Source: Odontocerum albicorne (taxonomy: Eukaryota; Arthropoda; Insecta; Trichoptera; Odontoceridae). From it: a stretch of DNA of 64,000 nt. The translations under genes and the position numbers were made by a program. How positions within the stretch are numbered: position 1 is the stretch's first letter; each line of letters begins with the position of its first letter. Under the pieces are notes generated by a model, which had not been told where the DNA came from, made no database searches, and was given only the letters and a program-made list of their open reading frames with translations. Shown in pieces: positions 43,791 through 56,029 of the stretch. The stretch lies in NCBI GenBank assembly GCA_949825065.1, contig OX463854.1:14235112-14299111 (forward strand), written 5' to 3'.

Positions 43791-44188
43791 ATATTTTGGG
43801 TTATAGTTGATTTCTGACTAAAACCTGAAAATCTGATATTTTTTTAGATCTGACTAAAACGAGATATTTTTTATAGAAGCGTAGAATTTGTATAGAGCTC
43901 CTAAAAGTTAGTTATTAAGGTATTAAGGAACTAAAAACATCATATATTTTTAAACAATTGTAAATTTAAATATAATATAATATAAAATATTATTCTTTAT
44001 ATATTATTCTTTATTATTCTTTATATATAAAGTGATAGTAAAGATAAATAGTTTTTGTAACAGAATTGTATTTTTAATCAAATCTTTCACAGAAGCACTC
44101 GAAGGTCTATAAATCTCAAGATGGAACGATATACGTAACAGAAAACTGGACGCTAAGATTTTTCATTTTTTTATGCCCTTTTTATTTC
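43791..44188. other. AT-rich non-coding stretch
   Basis: A TATTCTTTAT-type repeat occupies about 43985-44035. Nothing else. Confidence 0.4.
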
Positions 44189-44240
44189 ACACAGTACAAC
44201 CTGGTGGGTATATTGCCACATAGCAATCCTTGCGCAATAC
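44189..44240 (-). mobile_element. SINE/LINE 3' tail only
   Basis: ACAGTACAACCTGGTGGGTA followed by TATTGCCACATAGCAATCC is the reverse complement of the tail shared by the common SINE and the LINE at 47970. A 5'-truncated insertion is the simplest reading. Confidence 0.65.
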
Positions 44241-44254
44241 TATGTTAACACATA

Positions 44255-44350
44255 TATTTTTTTCAAATCATCATTACTGTCCGCCTATTTGTATCCATCC
44301 TCACTAGGATAAAGACCTAACGCAATGTACCTTTTCCGATGTATCTTTCT
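44255..44350 (-). mobile_element. RTE-type LINE 3' end-like sequence
   Basis: CATCATTACTGTCCGCCTAT then CATCCTCACTAGGATAAAGACC recalls the 3' ends of RTE-type elements in arthropods (short ATC repeats beside GTCC..CT.CAGGA.AAAGGCCT). It is short, so tentative. Confidence 0.4.
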
Positions 44351-45648
44351 TTATATTCTTTCAGTACGACCCTTATTCATAAAATATTGTATGTAAAGCT
44401 TTTTTAACACATTATTAATGTTTTTAACTCTCATAATTGATTCATAAAAAATATTTGGTATCAAAACATTTAAAACTACACTTTGAGCTCAGACTGTTCA
44501 AATTAGTTAACCTATAAAAGTATTAATTTTTATTTAAGACTTTAGTGTAAAAAAACAATTGACAACTTTCTTACTTTGATGCAATCTCTTTCAATCAAAC
44601 AATATTCGTTTTTAACTGTTATCGATATTCAAGAACATGTCCTAAACTTATTAAATGAACTTTATATTGGAATAAACAAAAACAGAAATGGTAAACTTAG
44701 TTTTAAAAGAGAAATAATAGGGTGGCAAGAAAAGAAAAAGAATATCTTATTTAACGTATTGTACAATATTAATGCCAATTAAAAAATCATAAAAACGCTC
44801 TCCTGCCAAATCACTTAAACTAGTGGGATAAATTTATAGTTGGTGATTTTGCAGTTTGATACATTGACTTATTTATGTGTACCCATTTTATGTTAGTACA
44901 CTACTAGATTTATAACTTTAAAGTAATTTCTTCCAATCAACTAACTTTCTTTCAAAATTATTATCAGTGTCCATGACCGTGTCGTAAACTCAGTTTATCA
45001 ATATTGTATCAGTGTAAAAGTAGGATGAATTAAAGGAAAGATTAATCTCAAGGAAGTTAAAAATAAGGGTGGAAATTTAAAGCAGCAAAAGAAAATCTAT
45101 AGAATGATGTATAATGTATTGGAATACATCAATAGTTGAAACATAATCAATCGATAATCACTATAAAAAAGATCACTTAGAATTAACATGTATATGCGCA
45201 GCGTAATAAACAAGGTTTATAATAAAATACACTCACATAGTCCTCGGTGCATGGATATAAAGGAATTTTGTTCATTTAAAAGATTTTCTTCAAAATTTAA
45301 AATTATTTTTGTATTATTTGGATGAGACTTTATTTTGTTAATCTGTTTTCATTATTTTACATTTAAAATGAAACCAACAAATCGCTCCAACAATTGGGTT
45401 GCAATGGCTGAACAAATACACTGAACTAATTTACCTTTCATAATTAATTTGATAACCCAGTATACATATAAACTCTGCTTTTCAAATAAACCCGTTATTC
45501 ATGTAGTGTGATTATCTATTTGAGTCTACATTAAAAACCTGATTTGGTGCTCCATTATTTATATACACCTTTTTGTGACCGTTTCAACTCACATAACAAC
45601 TTTATTCTAATTTATATTTTGTTTCATTATTTTTATAGATTAAAGAAT
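44351..45648. other. AT-rich non-coding stretch
   Basis: Nothing recognisable; frames are below 70 codons. Confidence 0.4.
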
Positions 45649-45900
45649 TCTTACAGGTGGCCTAGTTATCAAGACATTTGTCTTACAGGTGGCCTAGTTA
45701 TCAAGACATTTGTCTTACAGGTGGCCTAGTTATCAAGACATTTGTCTTTCGATCGGGTGGTTGCGGATTCAATTGCCCAATCATTTTCAAATATGGTACC
45801 AGTATGGTTTTCACTAAAGACGTCTTCAACATAATTGTGATTGGTTGAAAAACATTGCCACATGGTAAAAAGCCTTCAGGGTTGTATTGTATACAGAAAA
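45649..45900 (+). mobile_element. SINE with a triplicated A-box segment
   Basis: A 32-bp unit, CTTACAGGTGGCCTAGTTAT then CAAGACATTTGT, occurs three times at a 32-bp period (anchors 45653, 45685, 45717). The third copy continues into the rest of the SINE: GGTTGCGGATTCAATTGCCC as a degenerate B box, CAGTATGGTTTTCACT body and TTGTATTGTATACAG tail. The unit covers the A-box half of the tRNA-like promoter. Confidence 0.85.
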
Positions 45901-46459
45901 AGAGCTACATAAGACTTCTAGATATAGCATGTTTGCTCTAGAATTGAAAACATGTTTACTTTTAAAAATTATAGTAAGGCATGTTTAAATTCCGGAAGAT
46001 TAGAATCTTAAAATGTAAATGGTTAGAATAAAAATTAAACTTTTTTACTTTCTATTTCTATATATAATATACGAAATCGTCATTTAGTTCGCGACATACC
46101 ATACCCAGTTATTGAGATCTCTAGTTTAAAATGTATAAATCGTTAAAAAATTTAGTGTCCATTAGTAAGCGAGTATCCATTAATAAGCGCCAGGATAATG
46201 TATTATTAAATAAATAAGCGTTATAACCTAACACTGCCAACTGTTAACCCCAACCCGTACGAATGCCATTGAAAGTGGATACATGGGTTCTGCGGTCCCA
46301 AAACGAACCACAAACCACCTTTTCACGCTCCCGTCACGCATCGGTAGTAATTTGAGCTCTAATTATTTGATGTTATCTTCCCTCTTTGTCCCCGTTGTCT
46401 CTGTTTGGAATAATGTTTTACATTTAATCTAAAAAGCAATACAGTTATATACAATAATA
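45901..46459. other. AT-rich non-coding stretch
   Basis: Nothing recognisable. 46240-46390 is slightly less AT-rich but has no frame of note. Confidence 0.4.
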
Positions 46460-46860
46460 CACCAAAACATATATACTCTAACCGGACAGTATCAAAATCT
46501 GCTAAGATGATAGTCTACAAGCTTATTTTAGTACCGATGTATGGGAGTTAAACGTGCCATTGTATTATATTATATAACAGAATATAAAATAAAGTTATTA
46601 GGGATGAATGTGAGCTTAATTCTTATGTGTTGAGTAAGAGGAAGAAGAGCACTCTGAGATGGTTTACGCACGTGGAACAAATTTATGTAAAAAAGACTTA
46701 CAAAACAAGTATACAGTAGAGAAAGTCCAAGATACCTAAGTGTGGTTGAATCAAGTGAATGATATTTTAGAAGAATGAAAAGAAAGAGTAAGATAAATTG
46801 TAGGAACTGTATGAGAGATGTGGCAGAGGTAAAGGTTTTGAATTGCTAATAATACATCTG
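46460..46860 (+). pseudogene. LINE protein C-terminal remnant
   Basis: ACCGGACAGTATCAAAATCT is shared with the LINE copies at 39050 and 40553. Downstream, frames read ECELNSYVLSKRKKSTLRWF and THVEQ, fitting the K.KS.LRWFGHVE motif near the end of many non-LTR proteins. Stops follow. Together with 25430-25973 this copy covers the C-terminus of the family. Confidence 0.65.
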
Positions 46861-47570
46861 TCCAGTGTAACGTTTCTCAACAATTTCTAACCACCAACTA
46901 AGTTAAATTTAATAATGATTGCTGAAAAACTTACGTGATAATATTAGTTTTCGATAAACAAAGTGTAGTTAGTACTTAAACACGTTTGAAATCAATCGAT
47001 TTCTTTAAAGATATACTATATATAAAATTTAAAAAGAAATGAATTTAAAAAAAAATCCGAAACCATATTGATAGCAACGAAATCTTCAAGCGAAAACAAA
47101 GAGCCTCAAGATGGAAGGTTTAAACACTTGTCGTGGTAATTATTGGTATTAAAGAAATAACAAAGTAATTAATTCATGAAAACTCTTTTAAGGAGTCCCA
47201 CAAAGTGGAAACATAAAAAATTTAATGAACTTAAATGATTATTAAAATCATATAATTGTTTTGGTTTATAATTTATTTAAATCTATTAAATTTTCACGAT
47301 TTTCGCGCGTTTATTTATTTTTTAAACGAACAAGAAAATTTTACACGTTTTTCATGTGATTTCGGGAATGGGATAAAGAGACAAAACATGAGCAATGTCC
47401 CTACATATAAAAGGCATATTTAGATAATAAAGTATCCCCAGCCAAAAGAGGAAATTAAATTTATCAAAGCATGAAACATTTCAATATAAATTTCTCTTGG
47501 AGAAAGATTTATTAAATATCTCAGAGCGAGTTAAAGAGTTCTGAATACCTAGAATGTTGAGCAGACACAG
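46861..47570. other. AT-rich non-coding stretch
   Basis: Nothing recognisable. Confidence 0.4.
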
Positions 47571-49266
47571 CAGTGTTTCTTAACCTTTTTGAACCGTGAC
47601 CCAAATAAGGAAATTGTTTTTGATTTAGTGATCTAAGTAAAAAATAATAAAAGACTACATACAGATGGCAGATAAATATTAAATTTAAAAAAAAAGTTTT
47701 TTCATTTCCGTATTCAGGTCATCCATTATACTCCAGTTTCATTCGGAATAATCAGACCCAGCTCAAATTATGTAATTTCGATGTTTGGACAAAATAGCAT
47801 GTGTTTGAGTCCTGTATATCCCCACAATCATATTAAGTGCTTTTTTTGTTGAAGAACTCCCATATTTGCTCTCTTACCTTGCATCTAGTCCCCCCTACTC
47901 GGAGTCTTTAATAAATCGACGATTATAATACGTGTGTAATGCACGTGTATGGATGTAAAAGAGGTGAAATATTTATTTATTTATTTTATTTGACACTTTT
48001 ATCGCCAATACAATCTGGTGGGGTTATTGCCCGGCGGCAATCTCTTCCAACCAACCAGACAAAAGTAAATGAAGCAAGTTACGTGGCCGCATAAATCATT
48101 CAAATGACTATCCATCCCCACGAAATCCATAAACATATAGGTGAGCACATGCCCACGAACCCCACAAAAACGGACAATCACCCGAACATTATTTTTCATG
48201 TAAAGTGAGATATCATCAATCAAAAGGAAAGGAAGGGATGGGGGAGAGGAAAGGAAAAGAAAAATCAGGAATGAAACACGTTATTTTACTGACTAGAAAT
48301 TAAGAGGTTTTTCAGTCGATTCTTAAAGCATGCCAAGGACGGAGTGAGTCTTACATTGGTTTGTAACTGATTCAAGAGTCTCACTGCATGGACAATAAAG
48401 GACGACGTAAAGAAAGAGGAGCGATGAATTGGAAAAGCCAATAACCAATCTCTGTTTGAGCGTAGTGTTAATCCATGATTGGAAAGACGCTGAAAATTCT
48501 GGGCGAGATAAGAGGGGGTGGTGGATATTATGCATATTATGGTTATTATGCAATAGAGACAGTATGTGTCACATAAGATAATATATATGTCACAAAAGAA
48601 AAGTCTTGTGCTCTGACCTCTCTGCCTCAACCGGGAAACGGCGTGATGGTATATATGTATGTTTTAAAACAAAATACATTATTTATATTAGTAACAACAT
48701 TACATTTTTAAAAGTAAACCTTTTCTTTGAATAAGGTTTGAAAGCCTGTCACATCTTGGTAGTGTACGAGATAGGCTGCGTCTTAGGGCATCTTTGTTAT
48801 GCAGTTCATTTTACGATTTGGTTACTTAAATACATATTTGAAAACATTAACTTGCCAATGTATGTAGGTGTAATGGAAAATCGTTACTTCAGTGTACCGT
48901 TCACTAATGTCAACTTTTCGTTTTTTTTTTTATTTTAACCAGAATGTACTTAAAAAATGTTTCTTTTCTTAATATTTAAGCAAAGTATCTCATCACTGTG
49001 TATTTCTTTGAATTTCTCGTGTAGGTTATTTAAATATTAAAAAATCTTCATCCCATTCATTTTTTTTTAATCGGCTTAAGATTTATAATATAAGTTTCTG
49101 CGAATTCAAAATGCTTAGAAGCTATTATTTTCGACGGGCAGAGGCTCGAAAAGCTTTTAAAATGATTTTTAAACATTTGTATATGATATGATGAAAAATT
49201 ATTGAATTCTTGAAAATATTTCACGACCTACTCAAAATGTCGCGACCCATAGGTTAAGAGATTATT
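47571..49266. mobile_element. hAT-type DNA transposon remnant hosting a nested LINE
   Basis: The left end CAGTGTTTCTTAACCTTTTT then GAACCGTGACCCA, and the right end TCGCGACCCATAGGTTAAGA, form an imperfect inverted pair. This resembles the widespread hAT ends CAGTG.TTCTTAACCT...GACCC. The outermost right bases have decayed and no 8-bp target duplication is clear. Between them lies AT-rich sequence without transposase and the LINE at 47970-48650. Confidence 0.45.
47970..48650 (-). mobile_element. LINE 3' end, copy B
   Basis: On the minus strand, frames from about 48630 to 48286 give HAVRLLNQLQTNVRLTPSLA and CFKNRLKNLL, the end typical of several LINE reverse-transcriptase proteins (A.RLWN.LP..VR...SL..FK.RL...L). 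A frame switch is needed upstream. A 3' untranslated region of about 300 bp follows, ending in the SINE-shared tail and an (AAATA)-like repeat at 47968-47990. It closely matches 16476-16897. Confidence 0.75.
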
Positions 49267-49820
49267 AAATACAGGGTGCCTTAGACAAATGAAATAGCTT
49301 AACGCGATGTAATATTTCTTAAATCATTTAGGATTTTGAGAATTTATAATCTTAAATATTATCTTTTGTAATTATAATTAATATTATACTAAAAGGGATT
49401 ATATTTTAGAAGATTATATTTTACAATAGTAAAGTATATTTCAGATTACGAATTTTAAATGCAACATTTTATTAAAATTAATATCAGGTCCAAGCGACAC
49501 GATTGTTTTATTGTAATCATCAACGATAAGAAAAAATCTATAATTAATCAACCGTGAGATGCACAGAATGGGGAATCAGTGTGGACATTTAACAGACTCA
49601 TGAAATATCTTCTTAAATTCTTATATTATAAATACGTTTTAAAGAAGATTTTCTTTTATTCAAATATTTCCGTAAACGTATTGTAATGATTTGTAGAACT
49701 GTTCAATTTCGTTATATGATTATCTTATCCATGTGTTTATTTGTTCGTCTTTGTAACTTTTTTTTATTGTTGGGTCTCGTGACCGTTTAGTCGAATAAAA
49801 TCAAATAAACAAAAAAAAAT
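49267..49820. other. AT-rich non-coding stretch
   Basis: Nothing recognisable. Confidence 0.4.
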
Positions 49821-50620
49821 AAGTAGCATCATCATGAGTTATGGTGATCCCAGTGCCTTGTTGACCGGATTTTTTCTTCCAATAGATTTTTGAGTTTAAT
49901 CCCCAATGGTTACCAAAAAATAAGTAGCACCATCATGAGTTATGGTGACCCCAGTGCCTTGTTGACTGGATTTTTTCTTCCAATAGAGTTTTGAGTTTAA
50001 TCCCCAATGGTTACCAAAAATAAGTAGCATCATCATAAGTTATGGTGACCCCAGTGCCTTGTTGACTGGATTTTTTCTTCCAATAGAGCTTTGAGTTTAA
50101 TCCCCAATGGTTACCAAAAATAAGTAGCCTCATCATGAATTATGGTGACCCCAGTGCCTTGTTGACTGGATTTTTTCTTCTAATAGTTTTGAGTTTAATC
50201 CCCAATGGTTACCAAAAATAAGTAGCATCATCATGAGTTATGGTGACCCAAGTGCCTTGTTGACTGGATTTTTTCTTCCAATAGAGTTTTGAGTTCAATC
50301 CCCAATGGTTACCAAAAATAAGAAGCATCATCATAAGTTATGGTGACCCCAGTGCCTTGTTGACTGGATTTTTTCTTCCAATAGAGTTTTGAGTTTAATC
50401 CCCAATGGTTACCAAAAATAAGCAGAATCATCATGAGTTATGGTGACCCCAGTGCCTTGTTGACTGGATTTTTTCTTCCAATAGAGTTTTGAGTTTAATC
50501 CCCAATGGTTACCAAAAATAAGTAGCATCATCATGAGTTATGGTGACCCCAGTGCCTTGTTGACTGGATTTTTTCTTTTAATAGAGTTTTGAGTTTAATC
50601 CCCAATGGTTACCAAAAAAA
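49821..50620. repeat. ~100-bp satellite with tRNA-like features, 8 copies
   Basis: AAGTAGCATCATCATGAGTT or a variant starts at 49821, 49922, 50022, 50122, 50220, 50320, 50420 and 50520. Units are 98-101 bp and nearly identical. Each contains CCAGTGCCTTGTTGACTGG, which can form a 5-bp stem with a 9-base loop like a D arm. It also has TTGAGTTTAATCCCCAA, a 7-base loop on a 4-of-5-bp stem like a T arm and B box. GGTGACC and GGTTACC near the unit ends could pair with one wobble. The array runs up to the assembly gap, so its true length is unknown. Confidence 0.9.
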
Positions 50621-50670
50621 CTGTGTCAGTCTGGTCAAGTAGAGCTCAAATAAAAAAAGGTTTGGCAAAA

Positions 50671-50870
50671 NNNNNNNNNNNNNNNNNNNNNNNNNNNNNN
50701 NNNNNNNNNNNNNNNNNNNNNNNNNNNNNNNNNNNNNNNNNNNNNNNNNNNNNNNNNNNNNNNNNNNNNNNNNNNNNNNNNNNNNNNNNNNNNNNNNNNN
50801 NNNNNNNNNNNNNNNNNNNNNNNNNNNNNNNNNNNNNNNNNNNNNNNNNNNNNNNNNNNNNNNNNNNNNN
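50671..50870. other. Assembly gap (200 N)
   Basis: Exactly 200 unknown bases, a round number that usually marks a gap of unestimated size. It lies 50 bp after the tRNA-like satellite. Open frames reported across it are meaningless. Confidence 0.99.
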
Positions 50871-51056
50871 AAAATCAAGAAAACATTTCCGATTGTCAAG
50901 TTACCTTTCCTATACCTGAGGACCGACCTCTTGTCCTGTTACAAATTAGTTTGATATTCCTCTTTTTTTGCACCGTAGTTCATACAGTAGAAGCAGCAGG
51001 GAAGTAAGTAACCTCTTCCACTTAACAACCACGCCCGTTTTTCTAGGCAAGTGTGC

Positions 51057-51431
51057 ATTTATAGTCACCACCAAATTCTTCAATATATAATTGTCTCTAC
51101 ATGAGATCGTGCCTCTACGCTCGTATACATTTATATTCACCTCCATTCACTGCAAATATAAGTATCTCTACGTTTGATCGTTTCTCTATGTTCGTATGTA
51201 TATATTTGTAGTCACTACCAAACTCTTAAAGAATAACCGTGCCTACATATGATCATTTAAATCTATGATCGCATACATTTGTAGTCACCAACAACTTATT
51301 CGAACGTAATTATCTCTACGTATGATTGTTCCTCTATGCTCGTATGTATATGATACATTTGTAGGGACCACCAAAGTCTTCAACGGTAATTGTCTCTACA
51401 TGTGATCGTTCGTCAATGTTCGTATTTGTGA
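51057..51431. repeat. Diverged ~75-bp minisatellite, 5 units
   Basis: ATTT(A/G)TAGTCACCACCAAA-like starts at 51057, 51129, 51204, 51277 and 51357. Each unit continues to a (T)CTCTACATATGATCGTTCCT-like block and ATGCTCGTAT. A sixth, partial unit lies beyond the TA tract at 52284. Confidence 0.85.
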
Positions 51432-51458
51432 TTTTCAGTAACCTATTGAAAAACAATG

Positions 51459-52005
<547 letters not shown>

Positions 52006-52283
52006 ATTTAAATTACGTCAAGAAATTTTTCTATCCAGTTTGTCTTCCTTGGTAAATTTTCTACAGTTGTCTTACCAAATATGTTTTTATAAACATATGA
52101 TATACTCGTGCACATACAAATAAGAATCCGATCAAAAGACCACAGCCACTACCTTCATATCCATATACTTTATTTATATTTGTAATATATTTATTCTAAT
52201 AATAAAAGTTTGGACTAAATATGGCTACATAAATTTTTATTTTATTATTACTTTGAAATGATGCTTCTACTCTCATATAGTTT

Positions 52284-52330
52284 ACATTAATAGTCACCAC
52301 CAAACTCTTCAAACATAATTGCCTCTACAT
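52284..52330. repeat. Outlying unit of the 75-bp minisatellite
   Basis: ACATTAATAGTCACCACCAA, then CTTCAAACATAATTGCCTC and TACAT, matches the units at 51057-51431. It was probably separated from them by expansion of the TA tract. Confidence 0.8.
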
Positions 52331-53715
52331 ATTGTATAATAATTTATTATACCACAAACAGTGTCTTTTCTACGTTTTAGCGCTCTTCTTGTCATGTATT
52401 CTCAGCATAAATTCAAGAGATAAAATAAAACAATGCCGCCTTATCGAAATATATTATTGTTATTCAAGTTCAAGAATCAAATACTCTTTTTGAATGAATA
52501 AACTACCTGAAAAACAATTTTTGCGTGATTTAACCGCCTAAAACCATTAGTGTATGGAAGGTATACACGAGTAAGGCCTTAAATATTCATGTACACGTAG
52601 CCACATTAAATTATATCCTGGCGGAAACGTACGCAAGACTTCAGGCCAAAGTATTATTGTTCGGCGCTTATACAAAGGTGCGAGATAAGCCAGAAAATTC
52701 CCGTCTGTTATTGGTTTATGCGCAAAGGAAATGTTCGTCTATTTATGGGTTCAAGAGTTCTTACCTTCACCTGACCTCAGTTCAAAAAGAAAAGTATTGT
52801 TATAATTACATGCCAGTTAACCGAACGAAATTAAGCTATTCTTTGTCCGTGAGTCTAAATCAAGTTACTTTACTTATGGAAAGCTATGAGTTTTATGCAC
52901 TTAAAAGAACTTTGAGAGGATGTGTCACACACGAGATTATAGAACCAATTCATATTTCTTCAGATGTCATAAATATGTCTTCTTTTTATCACTATATATA
53001 TATATATATATTGCCTGATCTGTAAAATGCGACCTCCTTGACCTTTTGGCAAAATGTTTTACTTTCACCCAAGAATTTAGGGCTCAGTTCTCAGTTCATA
53101 CTACAAAAAAAATACCTCAGTCAGGTAAAATACTCTCACAACAGCGTATGCAATAAAAATCATGAATTATGTGCCTACATCTTAGTAGTTCTTAACCTAA
53201 AGCCTCGACTACTGGTGTCTGAGATAAAATTTTCTTTCACCCATGGTCTTCAATGTGTCCGAATTACCAATTCTGATATATACAGGGGTAAGGGTAAAAG
53301 ATGAACAAACCTTTAAAAAAACTATATCAAACTATATACTGAGCATACACTTACTGCTTCAAAATTGCACCATGTGCGAGTGTAGGGCAGTAACTCTTAC
53401 ATGTAGAATGCAAATACCCTGCAAGCAATTTGTTAACTGGCATTGACTAAGAAACCCGAATTCTATAAGATATTAGAAAAACTAAATATTCACGAAACTC
53501 TGGTCTCATATGATAATGTATTTTTTTCCACATACATAACGTACCTTCGCGCATTATCCCTTTTTATATAGGATGAGTAGACAGGTTTTTACACCTTCGT
53601 ATCTACACACAACTTTGACCTTAAAACTAATATCTAATCATGCATAATATTTTATTCATACTCTTTACCTTATCATCAGTTAAAATTGAGTTCATCTTTG
53701 TTCGTCGATTTTTTC
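52331..53715. other. Unassigned stretch with one 122-codon frame
   Basis: The frame 52657-53025 (plus) is among the longest outside the repeats and has mixed composition, but I recognise no domain, signal peptide or splice context. It runs into a short TA repeat at its 3' end. Low-quality tRNA-like boxes may lie near 53033-53100. Nothing firm. Confidence 0.3.
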
Positions 53716-54731
53716 GTAAATATTTAATTGAAAGGTGTGTGTGTGTGTGTGTGTATGTAGAGTGAAGGATGCTAAATATGTAAAACGTAGGCATGTACAA
53801 AGGCTCGCTATCCATTATGTCATATTTCTAACAATGGCAAAAGGGGGAGGCCAAAATTGGTTTATGGAAAATATGGAAGGGGGAGGTGGGCACCTTATTT
53901 TTGCTCACCATTCATTTTAGACACATGTCAAGGCTTCATTAAAATCATGCAAATTTCCTGATTTCCCGTACTCATATAGAATTTTCCAAAATCTTAATGG
54001 ATAAACCAGTTTATACGGAATATGAAAAGATATTCCAAGACACTTCACTACTTCTATACTAGGACACTATAGAGCCTTCTTAAACTCACCTCACTTTCCC
54101 GTTAACTCTTTTGGATAGTGGAAGAAAGACTGAGATTTCCATATTTTAATATATCATACAGGAAACGAAAGGGACAGGAATATGGGAAATAAAAATCTAA
54201 TCTCAGGAGCCAACAAAGGTGTAACCTAATTTTTAGCTCCTAGAAAGCTATTGAGCTACATATATCAATGAAGTCCAATTCTACCAGTCTCATTGTGCAT
54301 ACAATATGCAGAACTGGAGTCTAAAGGAGTCGTTTCTTTGGGAATATGAAGAAGTGCAGACAACAGGGCAAGTAATGGAAACATACCTCATTTAATTAAT
54401 CATTTTAAGGGGACATATTTGAAGTACATCACTACTCCAAATGCGTTAACTTGGCAGAGGAGTATATTTGTGCTACTTTAATCTTACCATCAACGAAAGA
54501 AAAATAATAATACAGCCTCTACTCTTTCATATAGTTAATTTATTATAGTTCTCTTTAGATCCTCCCCCTTCCATATTTTCCATAAACCAATTTTGGCCTC
54601 CCCCTTTTGCCATTGTTAGAAATATGACATAATGGATAGCGAGCCTTTGTACATGCCTACGTTTTACATATTTAGCATCCTTCACTCTACATACACACAC
54701 ACACACACACACCTTTCAATTAAATATTTAC
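53716..54731. mobile_element. Perfect 171-bp inverted repeat around a 674-bp spacer
   Basis: 53716-53886 and 54561-54731 are exact reverse complements by my reading, including a (GT)10/(AC)10 tract. The outer ends are GTAAATATTTAATTGAAAGG and its complement; the inner ends are GGAAGGGGGAGG. The spacer has no recognisable gene. It may be a long-TIR (foldback) DNA element or a recent inverted duplication. I see no target duplication. The 61-codon frames beginning in each arm are copies of each other and not genes. Confidence 0.85.
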
Positions 54732-56029
54732 ACAGCCTGATATATCCTTTATTTCCTCGAATTTATTCGTGTATTTGCGTTTAACATTTCACTTATCTCT
54801 TAGTGTATATTTTGGTCTACTTCTTGTAAATATTTATGTGAATAAATATACCTGAAATTCTTCCTCATTTTTCAACATCTAGAAAAATTTGAGGTATATA
54901 AGGGAATATAAAATTTCGTACATAAATGAAAAGCACGAGGCAAAAACAGTACATCCCGTTCGGAGTCGTAATATTTCTTAGTGCTAAAATGGTATTCAAG
55001 ATTTAATACATTTCAGCGCTTTTAATTACATCTAGCGTGACTATTTCAATAAAATTACTAGCATGAAATTTTAAAAAATGTTTTAATTAAATTCCTTTTT
55101 GTTCATGCAACAAAATTGGTTTCCTCAATTATTTATGGTGATTTCTTCCCATAAAATCAAATTTAAATGTTCATTGTCAATATTTTATTGTATTACGTAA
55201 CATAAAATGTGACGTTTTATTGTCATGCTAGGTACAACTTCCAATTACCGAGATATATGTAAACGGGAATTACCTCCTTGCCTTAATTTCTAAGATTCGT
55301 CTTGGGGTTTTTATGTCCCCTCCCAGTCACAAAAAAGTTCCTAGTTAAGTAAAACGATTCGTCTAATAACAATATTTACGTTTGATGTTTGCTAGAATAT
55401 TTATAACCTCGGGTGTTGAAGTAATAACAATGCGTGCGATAACTAATTGACAGTGTTGTGCCCATTACAATAGTTCTTAAACTCAAATACTTATTTAATG
55501 GACCAAAGACAAATATATTTCCGGTCACGCTCTCCAGTATGTCTACAACACAACTTGGAATAACATATGTTGAGGAGTATCGTACGAATGAATAAATATG
55601 TGTAAAAATGCATAAATTTATAAGAATTTAGCAAGCTGAGACAATTTAATTTTTGTTATCATCGTCACTGCCATCCAGAAACCTACGATCGAAAAACCAT
55701 CGTTCTATTTTAACACTATGCCATGTAGACCATCATGTTCTCCCCTCACGCATTTCAGATTATATTCGATATTTCTAAAATAATATTCTAGTAATAATCT
55801 TGGCTCTATCTTTTACCAATAAATTGACAAGATAGTCAAACCAAAAAAATATTTAAAAATATATTTCAGTCTGCATAAAAGTAGAATTATTCCTTCTAAG
55901 AATAAATAGAAAATTATGTTTCATAAGACATTATATTTATTTTTTTAGATATCTATAAAAAAGTTAAAATTATAGCTCGAAGTCGTGCTGGTATATTGCT
56001 CTTTCACTTTTTCTACTTTCGTATGGTAC
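54732..56029. other. AT-rich non-coding stretch
   Basis: Nothing recognisable. Confidence 0.4.

Noticed and set aside
49821..50620. CRISPR-like array of regularly spaced repeats
   Set aside because: The whole 100-bp unit is conserved, so there are no variable spacers. It is a satellite.
50605..50919. Open frames of about 100 codons on both strands
   Set aside because: They run through 200 unknown bases; almost all residues are undefined.
52657..53025. A 122-codon plus-strand gene
   Set aside because: No domain, no splice or promoter context, and the end runs into a TA repeat. Left as unassigned.
53735..54712. Two 61-codon homologous genes in opposite orientation
   Set aside because: Both frames start in the (GT)n tract of the identical inverted arms; they are the same sequence seen twice.
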